From the NCBI GenBank assembly GCA_003222975.1, contig QHXN01000026.1:1-64000 (forward strand): a stretch of 64,000 nucleotides of DNA. Reading direction: 5' to 3'. A program made the translations under genes and the position numbers. The notes beneath the pieces were generated by a model. It was given only the letters and a program-made list of their open reading frames with translations, had not been told where the DNA came from and did no database searches. The stretch comes from Acidobacteriota bacterium (GTDB taxonomy: Bacteria; Acidobacteriota; Blastocatellia; Pyrinomonadales; Pyrinomonadaceae). Positions 1-8,377 of this stretch are shown here, in pieces. Position 1 is the first letter of the stretch. Every line of letters begins with the position of its first letter.

Positions 1-304
1 CCTTCTTCGCGCCACGCTTCGCGACGACGCCGGCTGCGCCCTTCGTCGCCGCGCCGCTTGCGCCACGCTTCGCCCTCCGTCGCTCGACCTGCGCGTGGGC
101 CGCCGCTTCGACTTGCCTGATGCGCTCGGCGACGTTCTGCGGCGCGTTCGGCTCGGCTGCGCCGCGTAGTCCCTCGCCCACTTCTGACCTTCCGCCCTCG
201 CGCGACTCTTCGAGCGCGCCCTCGTTCTTTTGGAACTCGTACTCGTTCAAGTGGCCGCCGCGAACCTTGTAGCGGTCTATGTTCTCGGTTCGATCCTTCG
301 GCAT
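1..304 (-). CDS. Hypothetical Ala/Lys-rich protein, 3' end off the window
   Basis: An open minus-strand frame runs from an ATG at 304-302 to the left edge without a stop (101 codons visible). The start is supported by a strong ribosome binding site (GAGGAGGGAAG directly before the ATG). The N-terminus begins MPKDRTENIDRYKVRGGHL and is followed by an acidic stretch with a short Gly/Arg patch. From about residue 75 the protein becomes rich in Ala, Lys, Arg and Gly, with KRGA-type repeats typical of a disordered nucleic-acid-binding tail. I do not recognise a named domain. It is transcribed divergently from the tRNA-Thr, which lies 76 bases away. The function is unknown; a small DNA- or RNA-associated protein is only a guess from the basic tail. 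Confidence 0.7.
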   Translation of the reverse strand, partial: MPKDRTENIDRYKVRGGHLNEYEFQKNEGALEESREGGRSEVGEGLRGAAEPNAPQNVAERIRQVEAAAHAQVERRRAKRGASGAATKGAAGVVAKRGAKK

Positions 305-337
305 CTTCCCTCCTCGTTTTCTCGCACGGCGGCCCGC

Positions 338-367
338 TTGACACCGCGCGCCGCCGCTTCGTATAGT
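338..367 (+). promoter_or_regulatory. Promoter of tRNA-Thr
   Basis: TTGACA (338-343), an 18-base spacer and TATAGT (362-367) give a near-consensus sigma-70 promoter. Transcription would start around 374, about 6 bases before the mature tRNA. Confidence 0.75.
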
Positions 368-379
368 TTTCGACGCCAA

Positions 380-455
<76 letters not shown>

Positions 456-463
456 GAAATTAT

Positions 464-508
464 AATTGTCGTATAGCTGTCTCTCAGTTATACGGCAATT
501 TCCTTTTA
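464..508 (+). terminator. Terminator after tRNA-Thr
   Basis: The 12-bp stem at 464-475 pairs with 489-500 (one G-U wobble), has a 13-base loop and is followed by TCCTTTTAG. Position 9 bases after the CCA end fits an intrinsic terminator for the tRNA transcript. Confidence 0.75.
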
Positions 509-578
509 GTCTCAATCTCCGACCGGCCACCCTCCGTTTTCTCTCGGCCTCCGCCTTGCCCTTCTCGCACTCATTTTT

Positions 579-609
579 TTGTTCCGTCCGCGGCGGTTCG
601 GGCTACAAT
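579..609 (+). promoter_or_regulatory. Possible promoter of the TonB-type receptor
   Basis: TACAAT at 604-609 resembles the -10 box of other promoters in this window. The best -35 is TTGTTC at 579-584 with a 19-base spacer, so the assignment is weak. It lies 50 bases before the chosen start codon. Confidence 0.35.
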
Positions 610-659
610 GCGTCCGGCCAAGCTTTTTGCTTTCACTTCCGTTGACAAAGGAATCCTTC

Positions 660-3600
660 ATGCCTCTCCGACCGAACTCCTTGCCGCACCTTCTCGCCGC
701 CGCCGGCCTCGCCTTGCTCATCGCCTTCCCTGCCCCGCGGCCCGCGGCGGCGCAGGACACCGTCACCGGCGCTTTCGAGGGGACGGTCAGGGACAGCCGC
801 ACGGGGCAGCCCATCGCGCGCGCGCGCGTCGAGTTCACGAACCAGCAGACCGCCGTCGCCGTCGTCAAGCTCTCCGACTCGCAGGGCCGCTTCTACCAGG
901 GGCTTCTGCCTCCGGGCGCTTACACCATCCGCGCCACCGCCGCGGGCTACGAGCCGGGCGAGACTGTGCAGCGACTCCTCGGCATGCGAACGGGCGAGGT
1001 CGTCCCCGTGCCCATCGTCCTCGACCCCGCGAGCACAACGCCGACGCCGCAGCCTTCGCCCACCGCGTCCTCGACGCCGCCGCCGACAGCCGCCGCCTCG
1101 CCCGCGGCCACGCCGCAGCACACCGCCGCAGAGACCGACGTGCGCGCCGGCGTCAGCGCGAAGGATGCAAGTCGCGGCGGAGCTTTCACGGACGAGGAGG
1201 TTCAAAGCCTCCCGCTCGGCGGCGTGACTTTGACGCGCACCTTCGACGAGCTGGCGCTCTACCTGCCCGACGTGGCGCTCCCGCCGCAGACCATCGGCGG
1301 CGGCAGCGGCCCAGGCGTCGGCGCGGGCGTCGGAACCTCCGGCCAATTCTCCGCCAACGGACTGCGCTCGCGCGCCAACAACTTCACCGTTGACGGCTCG
1401 GACAACAACGACGAGGACATCGGCGTCCGCCGTCAAGGGTTCTTCGCGCTCGTCCCGCAGTCCGTGGAATCAATCAAGGAGTATCAGGTCGTCACGCTGC
1501 TCGCGCCCGCGCAGTATGGTCGCAACATCGGCGCGCAGGTCAACGCCATCTCGCGCTCCGGCGGGAGCGCCGCCCATGGTACCGTTTACGGCATCTTCAA
1601 TTCCAGCCGACTTAACGCACGCAACTTCTTCGACACCGACTTCGGTAGCGCCATGACCCCGCTCCTCTCCGGCAACCGGCCCGTCGTCGTCTCTTCGTCG
1701 CTCGTCTTCAACCCGACCACGCTCAACTTCAACCCCGCGGGCGGCCACGCCGTCACGGTGCAGAACGGCAGCGGCGGCAAAGACCCTCTCTCACTCTCGC
1801 AGGGCGGCTTCGTCCTGGGCGGCCCTGCCGTCGCGCGGAAGGTCTTCTACTTCGTCTCCGCCGAGGGCGATGTCCTGAACGCGGCGCACGAAGAGAGCTT
1901 CGCCGTGCCCACGGTCGCCCAGCGCGGCGCGTTCTCGACCGGCGCGACCGGCGTCTCGACAGACCCCTTCACCGGCCAGACGGCCTCCACCTTCCCCTCG
2001 ACGCCCGGCGGCGACGCCGTCTTCAGCCTCTACCCGTTCCCCAACAACCCGCGCGGCGTTTACGGCGACAACACTTTCACCGAACAGCTCCCGGCGAGCG
2101 CGCGCGGCGCGATACTCTCCGGCAAGCTCGACTACGTCTTCCAACGCGGCGGGCGCGCGCAGCAGATGACGGGCCGCTACAACTTCACGAACGACTGGCG
2201 CGACATCCCCGCCACCGGCGGCGCTCTCTTCTCGACACTGAAGCCGCGCGTCCGCACGCAGAACTTCTCCTTCTTCCTCAACAGCGAGCTGTCGGGACCG
2301 AGCGCCCGCACTTCACTCTTCAACCAACTGCGACTCTCTTACGGTCGCACGCGCCTGAACTTCGACGAGGTGCGCGACACCGGGTACATGATCGCGAGCC
2401 GGGAGTTTCCGAATGAGCCTTTCCTCCTGAACGCGCCGCTGCTGTCGAACTTCACGCTGCCGAACTTCGACGCCGCCAGCAACCGCCTCGTCCCGAACAC
2501 CGGGCCGGTCATCTATCTCAACAACACCGGCACGGTCGAGGACGTGCTCGGCCCGCTCGGAGAAGTTCAGCTCGCGGGCTTCAGCCCCGTCGGCGTTGAC
2601 GTGTTCAACTTCCCGCAGCGCCGCGTCAACAACACGTACCAGTTCGCCGACCAGTTGACCCTGCGGCGCGGCAACCACAACTTCGTCTTCGGCTCCGACA
2701 ACCGGCGCACCGAACTCAACAGCGTCCTGCCGCGAAACTTCCGCCCGCTCCTCAGCTTCCAGGGCGCGCCGCGCCTCGTCACCGGCGCGGGCGGACTCGC
2801 CATCAGCAACCAGTTCGTTGACGCCGCGACGCTCGCCGCCGCGAGCGCGGCCAGCGGATTTTTCCAGACGCTCACGACGGGCAGCGATTCGGGCGTCAAC
2901 CTGCGCTTCTACCAGATAGACGCCTTCGCGCAGGACGAGTGGCGCGTGCGCCCCGACCTCAACCTCTCGTTGGGCCTGCGCTTCGAGTACAACACACCCG
3001 TCAGCGAGACCCACCGCCGCATCGAGGACACCTTCAGCGACCCGGAACTCTCGCTCGTCCCCGGCCTTGAGACCTTCATCGCCGGGCGCACGCGCAACTA
3101 CGATCCCGACCTCAACAACTTCTCGCCGCGCTTCGGTCTCGCCTACGCGCCGCACTGGTTCGGCGCTCCGGGCGCGACGCGCCTACGCGCCGGCTACGGC
3201 CACTACAACGACCAGATACTCGGCGCGGTCGTCAGCCAGTCGCGCAACGCCTTCCCCGACTTCCTCACCGTGAACACCGCGGGCGGCTTCGGCAACTTAC
3301 TTTTCCCGCTCGCGCCCCTCAGTCTCTTAAACCCGTCCGACCCGAACCTCAACCTCGTCTTGCCGGGCACGCTCAACCTTCTGAACCCGAACTTCACGCT
3401 CGAACAGCAGGTCGCGCAGATGGAACATCTGGCGAGCGCGGGCGACGTGATTCCGGGCGCGAGCGGCGTCGCGGCGACGCTGCCCGCGCGCCGTCAGAAA
3501 GCGCCGAACGCCGACCAGTTCTCCTTAACTTTCGAGCAGCTCTTCGGGCGCGACACCGTCCTCTCAATCGCCTACGTGGGCACGCGTGGGCACAACCTCC

Positions 3601-4535
3601 CGCGCTTCACGACGCCGAACCTCGGCACCAACGCCGTCACGCTCCTCCGCTCGTTCGGCTTCAACCTGCGCGACCAGGGCCGCTTCGAGCCGGGGTTCTT
3701 CGGCATCGCCGTCCAGCCGGGCACGCGCCTGAGCAGCGGCGGCCCGACGCAGCAGGGGCAGTCGTTCGTCGGCGGGCGGCCCGTCCCCGGTGTTGACGGC
3801 ATAGAGTTCTTCGAGACCACGGCCTCTTCGCGCTACGAGGCGCTCCAGCTTGAGCTTCGCGGACGCTTCCGCGAGCGGCTCCAGTACCGCGTCGGCTACA
3901 CCTTCTCGAAGGCGACCGACGATGCGTCCGACGTGTTCGACCTCGCGGGCGCGTCCGCGCTCCCGCAGGACAGCCTGACGTTCGCGGGCGAGCGCGGCCC
4001 CTCGAACTTCGACGCGCGACACCGCTTCGCCTACCACGCCCTCTACGACTTCCCGCGCTACCAGAGCCGCGCCGCGCGCCTCGTCTTCCGCAACCTACAG
4101 GTCGCCGGCACGGGGCAGTTCCAGACGGGGCAGCCCTTCACCGTCAACTCCATCTTCGACGTGAACCTCGACGGCAACCTCACCGACCGCCTCAACACCA
4201 CCGACGGCCTCGTCGTCACCGGCGACCGAAGACAGCCTCTGCGGCTCGCGACCGCCGACCTCGCCTCCCTGCGCGCGCCCGTCGGGCAGGACGGCCAGGT
4301 GGGACGCAACACCTTCCGCGCCGGCAACTACCTTGACCTGAACCTCGCCTTCATCAAGACCTTCCCCTTCGGCGAGTCGCGCAGCCTCGTCTTCCGCACG
4401 GAGGTCTTCAACTTCATCAACCGCGCGAACTTCGGCGTCCCCGTCCGCTACCTCGAAGCGCCGGGCTTCGGCCAGGCGACCTCAACCCTCACGCCCGGTC
4501 GCCGCGTGCAGTTCCACCTGAAGTTCTCTTTTTAG
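660..4535 (+). CDS. TonB-dependent receptor, carboxypeptidase-regulatory/plug/barrel (Oar-like)
   Basis: A 1291-residue outer-membrane protein. The ATG at 660 is chosen because a signal peptide starts there (hydrophobic core, cleavage near residue 32 after PAAAQ); a TTG at 579 would add 27 unlikely residues. Order of parts: signal peptide; a carboxypeptidase-regulatory-like Ig fold at about 36-120 (GTVRDSRTGQPIARARVEF); a Pro/Thr/Ala-rich linker at about 123-160; a plug domain with the FTVDG-type segment near 245; then a long beta-barrel ending in aromatic FHLKFSF, as expected for BamA recognition. This is the Oar-like family that Acidobacteriota carry in many copies. Its substrate cannot be read from sequence; import or adhesion of large organic ligands is the usual guess. 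It is monocistronic and convergent with the caspase gene. Confidence 0.9.
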   Translation: MPLRPNSLPHLLAAAGLALLIAFPAPRPAAAQDTVTGAFEGTVRDSRTGQPIARARVEFTNQQTAVAVVKLSDSQGRFYQGLLPPGAYTIRATAAGYEPGETVQRLLGMRTGEVVPVPIVLDPASTTPTPQPSPTASSTPPPTAAASPAATPQHTAAETDVRAGVSAKDASRGGAFTDEEVQSLPLGGVTLTRTFDELALYLPDVALPPQTIGGGSGPGVGAGVGTSGQFSANGLRSRANNFTVDGSDNNDEDIGVRRQGFFALVPQSVESIKEYQVVTLLAPAQYGRNIGAQVNAISRSGGSAAHGTVYGIFNSSRLNARNFFDTDFGSAMTPLLSGNRPVVVSSSLVFNPTTLNFNPAGGHAVTVQNGSGGKDPLSLSQGGFVLGGPAVARKVFYFVSAEGDVLNAAHEESFAVPTVAQRGAFSTGATGVSTDPFTGQTASTFPSTPGGDAVFSLYPFPNNPRGVYGDNTFTEQLPASARGAILSGKLDYVFQRGGRAQQMTGRYNFTNDWRDIPATGGALFSTLKPRVRTQNFSFFLNSELSGPSARTSLFNQLRLSYGRTRLNFDEVRDTGYMIASREFPNEPFLLNAPLLSNFTLPNFDAASNRLVPNTGPVIYLNNTGTVEDVLGPLGEVQLAGFSPVGVDVFNFPQRRVNNTYQFADQLTLRRGNHNFVFGSDNRRTELNSVLPRNFRPLLSFQGAPRLVTGAGGLAISNQFVDAATLAAASAASGFFQTLTTGSDSGVNLRFYQIDAFAQDEWRVRPDLNLSLGLRFEYNTPVSETHRRIEDTFSDPELSLVPGLETFIAGRTRNYDPDLNNFSPRFGLAYAPHWFGAPGATRLRAGYGHYNDQILGAVVSQSRNAFPDFLTVNTAGGFGNLLFPLAPLSLLNPSDPNLNLVLPGTLNLLNPNFTLEQQVAQMEHLASAGDVIPGASGVAATLPARRQKAPNADQFSLTFEQLFGRDTVLSIAYVGTRGHNLPRFTTPNLGTNAVTLLRSFGFNLRDQGRFEPGFFGIAVQPGTRLSSGGPTQQGQSFVGGRPVPGVDGIEFFETTASSRYEALQLELRGRFRERLQYRVGYTFSKATDDASDVFDLAGASALPQDSLTFAGERGPSNFDARHRFAYHALYDFPRYQSRAARLVFRNLQVAGTGQFQTGQPFTVNSIFDVNLDGNLTDRLNTTDGLVVTGDRRQPLRLATADLASLRAPVGQDGQVGRNTFRAGNYLDLNLAFIKTFPFGESRSLVFRTEVFNFINRANFGVPVRYLEAPGFGQATSTLTPGRRVQFHLKFSF

Positions 4536-4559
4536 TGAGGGATAAGGCGGGGCGATAAC

Positions 4560-4590
4560 GAGGGGCGCAGTTGAGTCTCCCCTTCTTTTT
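4560..4590 (+). terminator. Terminator after the receptor gene
   Basis: A short stem (AGGGG at 4561-4565 with CCCCT at 4579-4583) is followed by CTTTTT. It lies in the 77-base gap between the convergent receptor and caspase genes. The stem is only 5-6 bp. Confidence 0.45.
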
Positions 4591-4612
4591 CTGTTCTCGA
4601 CTGCCTCGTTCT

Positions 4613-7600
4613 CTACTGTCCCGAACGCGCCGCCTCCGTGCGGGCGACGACGAGCGGGCGCAAGTCCATCTCGCGGCGGTAGAAGGTGCGCGGGCGCTGC
4701 ACGTCCTGCTCGTCCGTGAGGGCGAGTCCCAGACTGCGCCTCTGCTTCATCCTCTCAAGCTGCATCAGCGGCACGCGCTCCGCCGCGTAGTCGAACCACT
4801 CGCGCACGACGATCTGCCCGTCGCGCGACGACGGCGTCTCGGCCTCTCCCTTCTTCAAGCCCTCCTCGACGAGCGCGTAGGTGAGAAGCCCGTGGCCGAA
4901 CTGCGCCGCTTCGAGCGCGGCCTGGTAGCTCTGCGCGGCGGTCAGGATGTACATGCCTTTTTCATAAGCCAACTGCGCCAGCCCCTTCGAGTTCATCGGC
5001 CCGCGCCGCCTCTCCTCGGCTTCGAGCGCCTGTCCCGAATTGCAAGCGTCTATGACGAGGACTAGCTGGCCGACGTTGAGCGGTTCGAGAATCTGCTCAA
5101 GCTCCTCGTCGTTGATGCTGTGGTCGAGTATGGTTTGCAGGTTGGACTCCGTCTTCAGCACGCGGTCGCCCGCGTAGCCGAGGTCGTGCGGGATCATGTA
5201 GAAGCGTTTGCCGTGCGCCGTGCCGTGGCCGGCGAAGTAGATGACCACAACGTCCTCCGGCTCCGCCGCCTTCAACCCTTCGAGCGACTTCGGCGCGCCC
5301 GCCGCGAGCGGCCCCGCGCCCGCGCCCGAAAGACGACGGAGCGCCGTCAGGATGTTCTGCTTCGTCGCCTCCGAGTTCAAAAGCGTCACGACCTCGACGC
5401 GGCCTCCCGGCTCGACGCGCACGCGCTGGCGCTTGACCTCCTCGACGAAGTCGGTCGCGTCCGCCGCGGCATACTTGAGGTTGTAGTGCGTGTTCGCGTA
5501 TTCGTTGACGCCGACGGCGAGGACGTAAGTCGTCGGCGCGCGCTTCAGGGAGTCCGCGCCTGTGATGTCGAGCGCGGCGTCCGTGCTCTTCACGTCGTCG
5601 CGGTTGAAGGCGTAGGCGGTGAACAGGTTCTCGCCCGCGACGACGGGCACGACCGCGTCGAGCGCCGCGCCGGGGGCGAGCGCGCCGTGGCGCACAAAGA
5701 CGAGCGAGCCGTTGCGGAACAGGCGCAGGTCGCGCGCGCCCGCGGGCGCGTCCGTCACCTCGATTCTGAGTTTGATTGTGCGCGAGGCGACGGGCGTTGT
5801 CGGCGGCGACGCCGCGCCGCCCGCGAGCGAGAGGGCGAGGCGCGGCTGGCGTCGGTCTATCCGCGCGATGTCCTGGGCGGCGCGCGGGTGTTTGCCCGCG
5901 AGTATGTCGGCGAGCAGGTCGGGGTAGAAGAACTCGTTGAAGAAGACCTCGACGGGCGCGACCGCCCGCGTGTTCCGGTCGAAGCGCCAGAGGATTTGAT
6001 TCCAAGCCGACGGGGAGCCGTCGAACAGTCCGTCGGGTGCGGCGACGAGCCAGTCGCGCGTGTCGGTCGTCGAGATGAGAGTCGCGGCGAGCGCGCCGGT
6101 CTGCGCGTCCCAGATTCTCACGCTGCCGTCCTCGCTCCCCGTCGAGAGCCAAGCACCGTCGGGACTGAACGCGACGCTGTTGACGGCGTCTGTGTGACCA
6201 CTCAAGCGCGATAACTCCTTGCCGTTCGACATATCCCATAGCCTCGCGCTCGCGTCCGCCGAAGCTGTCGCAAGCCTCGTCCCGTCGGGGCTGAACGCTA
6301 TGCTACGAACATCGCCGGTATGACCAGTCAACACACGGGTCTCGCCTGAGCCGGTCGTGTAGTAAAGGCCGTCTGCGTCGTGGAGGCTGACGAAACCGCC
6401 CTTGCTACCTACCGCGAGGCTACTGCCATCCGGTTTGAAAGCGAGGCTGAAGACCTCGCCCGATTCCGGTATTTTGCGCGTCAATTGTCCCGTCGTCGTG
6501 TTCCAAATCCTGACCGCCTTGTCGGCACTGCCCGAAGCGACGAACTTTCCGTCGGGGCTAAAAGCGACTGAGTTAACTTCCGCCGCGTGACCGCTGAGCG
6601 TGCTCAAGAGTTGACCCGTCGCCACGCCCCAGAGCTTGACGGTCATGTCGCCGCTCGCCGTCGCGAGAGTCTTGCTGTCGGGCGAGAAGGCGACGGCGTT
6701 GACCGCCTCCGTGTGGCCTTCGAGCGTGCGCGCCTCGCGGCCCGTCTCGTTGTCCCAGAGCTTGACCGCGCCGCTCAAAGAAGCGGACGCAAGCCACTTG
6801 CTGTCGGGGCTGAAGGCTAACCCTGTCACCCAGCCCGTGTGCCCCGTGAGCGTGCGAACCTTTCGCCCGGTTGCCATCTCCCAGACGCGGACGGTCTTGT
6901 CCTTGTTGCCGGTCGCGAACCAGCGCTTGTCGGGGCTGAAGGCCGTCGCATAGACGCCGCTCGAATAGCTCTCGAAGACGCGCGTGCCGCCGCCCGCGCC
7001 GCCCGGCTCGCCCGCGGAGAGTTCACGAAGCTGCACGGTCTTGTCGCCGTTGCTCGTCACCAACAATTTTCCGTCCGGGCTGAAAGCCGCGACCTCGCTC
7101 GGCGCAACGCCCGCCGCTTCCCCGCCGCCGCCGCCGAGCGCGCGCGACTCGCTCCACGTCGCCGCGTCGAAGACTCTGGCCGAGCGGTCGCTCGACGCCG
7201 CGAGCAGCGAGCGCCCGTCTGCCGTGAAAGAGACGGCGACCGGTTTGCCCGCGAAGCCCCGGAGCGTGCGCGCCTCGCTCCCGTCGGCTGTCTTCCAGAG
7301 CTTGACCGTGCCGTCGAACGAGGCGGAGGCGAGGAGTTGTCCGTCGGGGCTGAAGGCGACCGACTTGACCAGCCCCGCGTGGCCCGCGAGCGCGCGTAGC
7401 TCGCGCCCCGTCGAAACGTCCCATAACTTCACCGAGCCGTCCTTGCACCCGGAGGCGAGCGTGCGCCCGCCCGCGCCGAACGCGAGGCTCGTCACCTGGT
7501 TCTGATGACCCGCAAGCGTGCGCGATTCAACCCACGAATTAGCATCGAAGAGCTTGATCGTCTTCTCCATCGTCCCGGCGGCGAGCGCGTGGCCGTCTGG

Positions 7601-8047
7601 ACTGAAGGCGAGACTGACGACGCTGCCCGCCCCCGCCAGCGTCTTGACCTCCGCGCCCGTCGCCACGTCCCACACGCGCACCGTCCCGTCGGTCGAGCCG
7701 GAGGCGAGCGTGCGCCCGTCGGGGCTGAAGGCGACGGCGCGGACGTATCCGGCGTGGCCCGCGAGCCGGCGCAGCTCGCGCCCGGTCTCCGCGTCCCAGA
7801 GCCGCGCGGTGTTGTCGGCGCTGCCCGAAGCGACGAGCCGCGCGTCGGGGCTGAAGGCGAGCGCGTCCACGCGCATTGCGTGGCCTGTCTGGAGGACGAG
7901 TTCGGGGCGGGGAGTTACGGCGTCAACGGAAACGGCGGCGGTGCGTCGCGCCGTCGGCGCGAGCGCGACGAGTAGAAGGGCCGCGAACGCCGATAAGCCG
8001 AGCGCGTGCGTCCGAACCTTTCTCGACTCGCGGGCGTTCGTTTTCAT
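4613..8047 (-). CDS. WD40-repeat caspase (peptidase C14) fusion
   Basis: The protein has 1144 residues with the ATG at 8047, which has a weak AAGAG site; ATGs at 8059 and 8086 are alternatives with none. A basic N-terminus and a hydrophobic segment (residues about 12-30) suggest export or membrane anchoring. Fourteen WD40 repeats follow, each with the FSPDGxxLASGSxDxTVRLWD pattern, enough for two seven-bladed propellers. A linker with Ig-like strands leads to a C-terminal caspase p20-like domain. Its catalytic pair is visible: His941 in YFAGHGTAHGK and Cys1002 in LVIDACNSGQ. Bacterial caspase-like proteases of this kind usually cleave after Arg/Lys and are linked to stress or conflict responses, but the substrate here is unknown. 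It is divergent from the CHASE2 cyclase. The repeats could serve as a scaffold that senses partners and activates the protease; that is inference. Confidence 0.9.
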   Translation of the reverse strand: MKTNARESRKVRTHALGLSAFAALLLVALAPTARRTAAVSVDAVTPRPELVLQTGHAMRVDALAFSPDARLVASGSADNTARLWDAETGRELRRLAGHAGYVRAVAFSPDGRTLASGSTDGTVRVWDVATGAEVKTLAGAGSVVSLAFSPDGHALAAGTMEKTIKLFDANSWVESRTLAGHQNQVTSLAFGAGGRTLASGCKDGSVKLWDVSTGRELRALAGHAGLVKSVAFSPDGQLLASASFDGTVKLWKTADGSEARTLRGFAGKPVAVSFTADGRSLLAASSDRSARVFDAATWSESRALGGGGGEAAGVAPSEVAAFSPDGKLLVTSNGDKTVQLRELSAGEPGGAGGGTRVFESYSSGVYATAFSPDKRWFATGNKDKTVRVWEMATGRKVRTLTGHTGWVTGLAFSPDSKWLASASLSGAVKLWDNETGREARTLEGHTEAVNAVAFSPDSKTLATASGDMTVKLWGVATGQLLSTLSGHAAEVNSVAFSPDGKFVASGSADKAVRIWNTTTGQLTRKIPESGEVFSLAFKPDGSSLAVGSKGGFVSLHDADGLYYTTGSGETRVLTGHTGDVRSIAFSPDGTRLATASADASARLWDMSNGKELSRLSGHTDAVNSVAFSPDGAWLSTGSEDGSVRIWDAQTGALAATLISTTDTRDWLVAAPDGLFDGSPSAWNQILWRFDRNTRAVAPVEVFFNEFFYPDLLADILAGKHPRAAQDIARIDRRQPRLALSLAGGAASPPTTPVASRTIKLRIEVTDAPAGARDLRLFRNGSLVFVRHGALAPGAALDAVVPVVAGENLFTAYAFNRDDVKSTDAALDITGADSLKRAPTTYVLAVGVNEYANTHYNLKYAAADATDFVEEVKRQRVRVEPGGRVEVVTLLNSEATKQNILTALRRLSGAGAGPLAAGAPKSLEGLKAAEPEDVVVIYFAGHGTAHGKRFYMIPHDLGYAGDRVLKTESNLQTILDHSINDEELEQILEPLNVGQLVLVIDACNSGQALEAEERRRGPMNSKGLAQLAYEKGMYILTAAQSYQAALEAAQFGHGLLTYALVEEGLKKGEAETPSSRDGQIVVREWFDYAAERVPLMQLERMKQRRSLGLALTDEQDVQRPRTFYRREMDLRPLVVARTEAARSGQ

Positions 8048-8247
8048 CTTGCTCTTCATCGGAGCGGGGCCGACGGGCGAAACCATTTTCAAGGCGTTTC
8101 ACTTTGCGCGGGCGACGGCTTCTGCGATGAAGGGAGGCGAGGCGAGCCTCTACTGTGCGCCCGGATGCGGAGACGCTGGCACGGTAGGTCAGGCGCGCAA
8201 ACCTTGTCAAGCCACTCCCGGCCAACCGCGCCGCCGCGCCGAGGGAA

Positions 8248-8277
8248 TTGACCGCGTGCCCACGCGAGCCTTACAAT
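8248..8277 (+). promoter_or_regulatory. Promoter of the CHASE2-cyclase gene
   Basis: TTGACC (8248-8253), an 18-base spacer and TACAAT (8272-8277). Transcription from about 8284 argues against the GTG at 8291 as start and for 8336 or 8378. The rest of the 330-base divergent region (8048-8377) shows no gene. Confidence 0.65.
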
Positions 8278-8377
8278 CGCGCGTCCGTCCGTGGACTCTT
8301 CCCGTCAAAGCTCCCCGGCGGCAAACGTCGGACGCGTGAGTGAGCACCGACGAAACTTCCTTCTGAGATTAATCCGC

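Noticed and set aside
30-304. Plus-strand frame of 64 codons (230-424) across the left-edge gene and tRNA
   Set aside because: It runs into the tRNA gene and lies antisense to a minus-strand gene with a good ribosome site.
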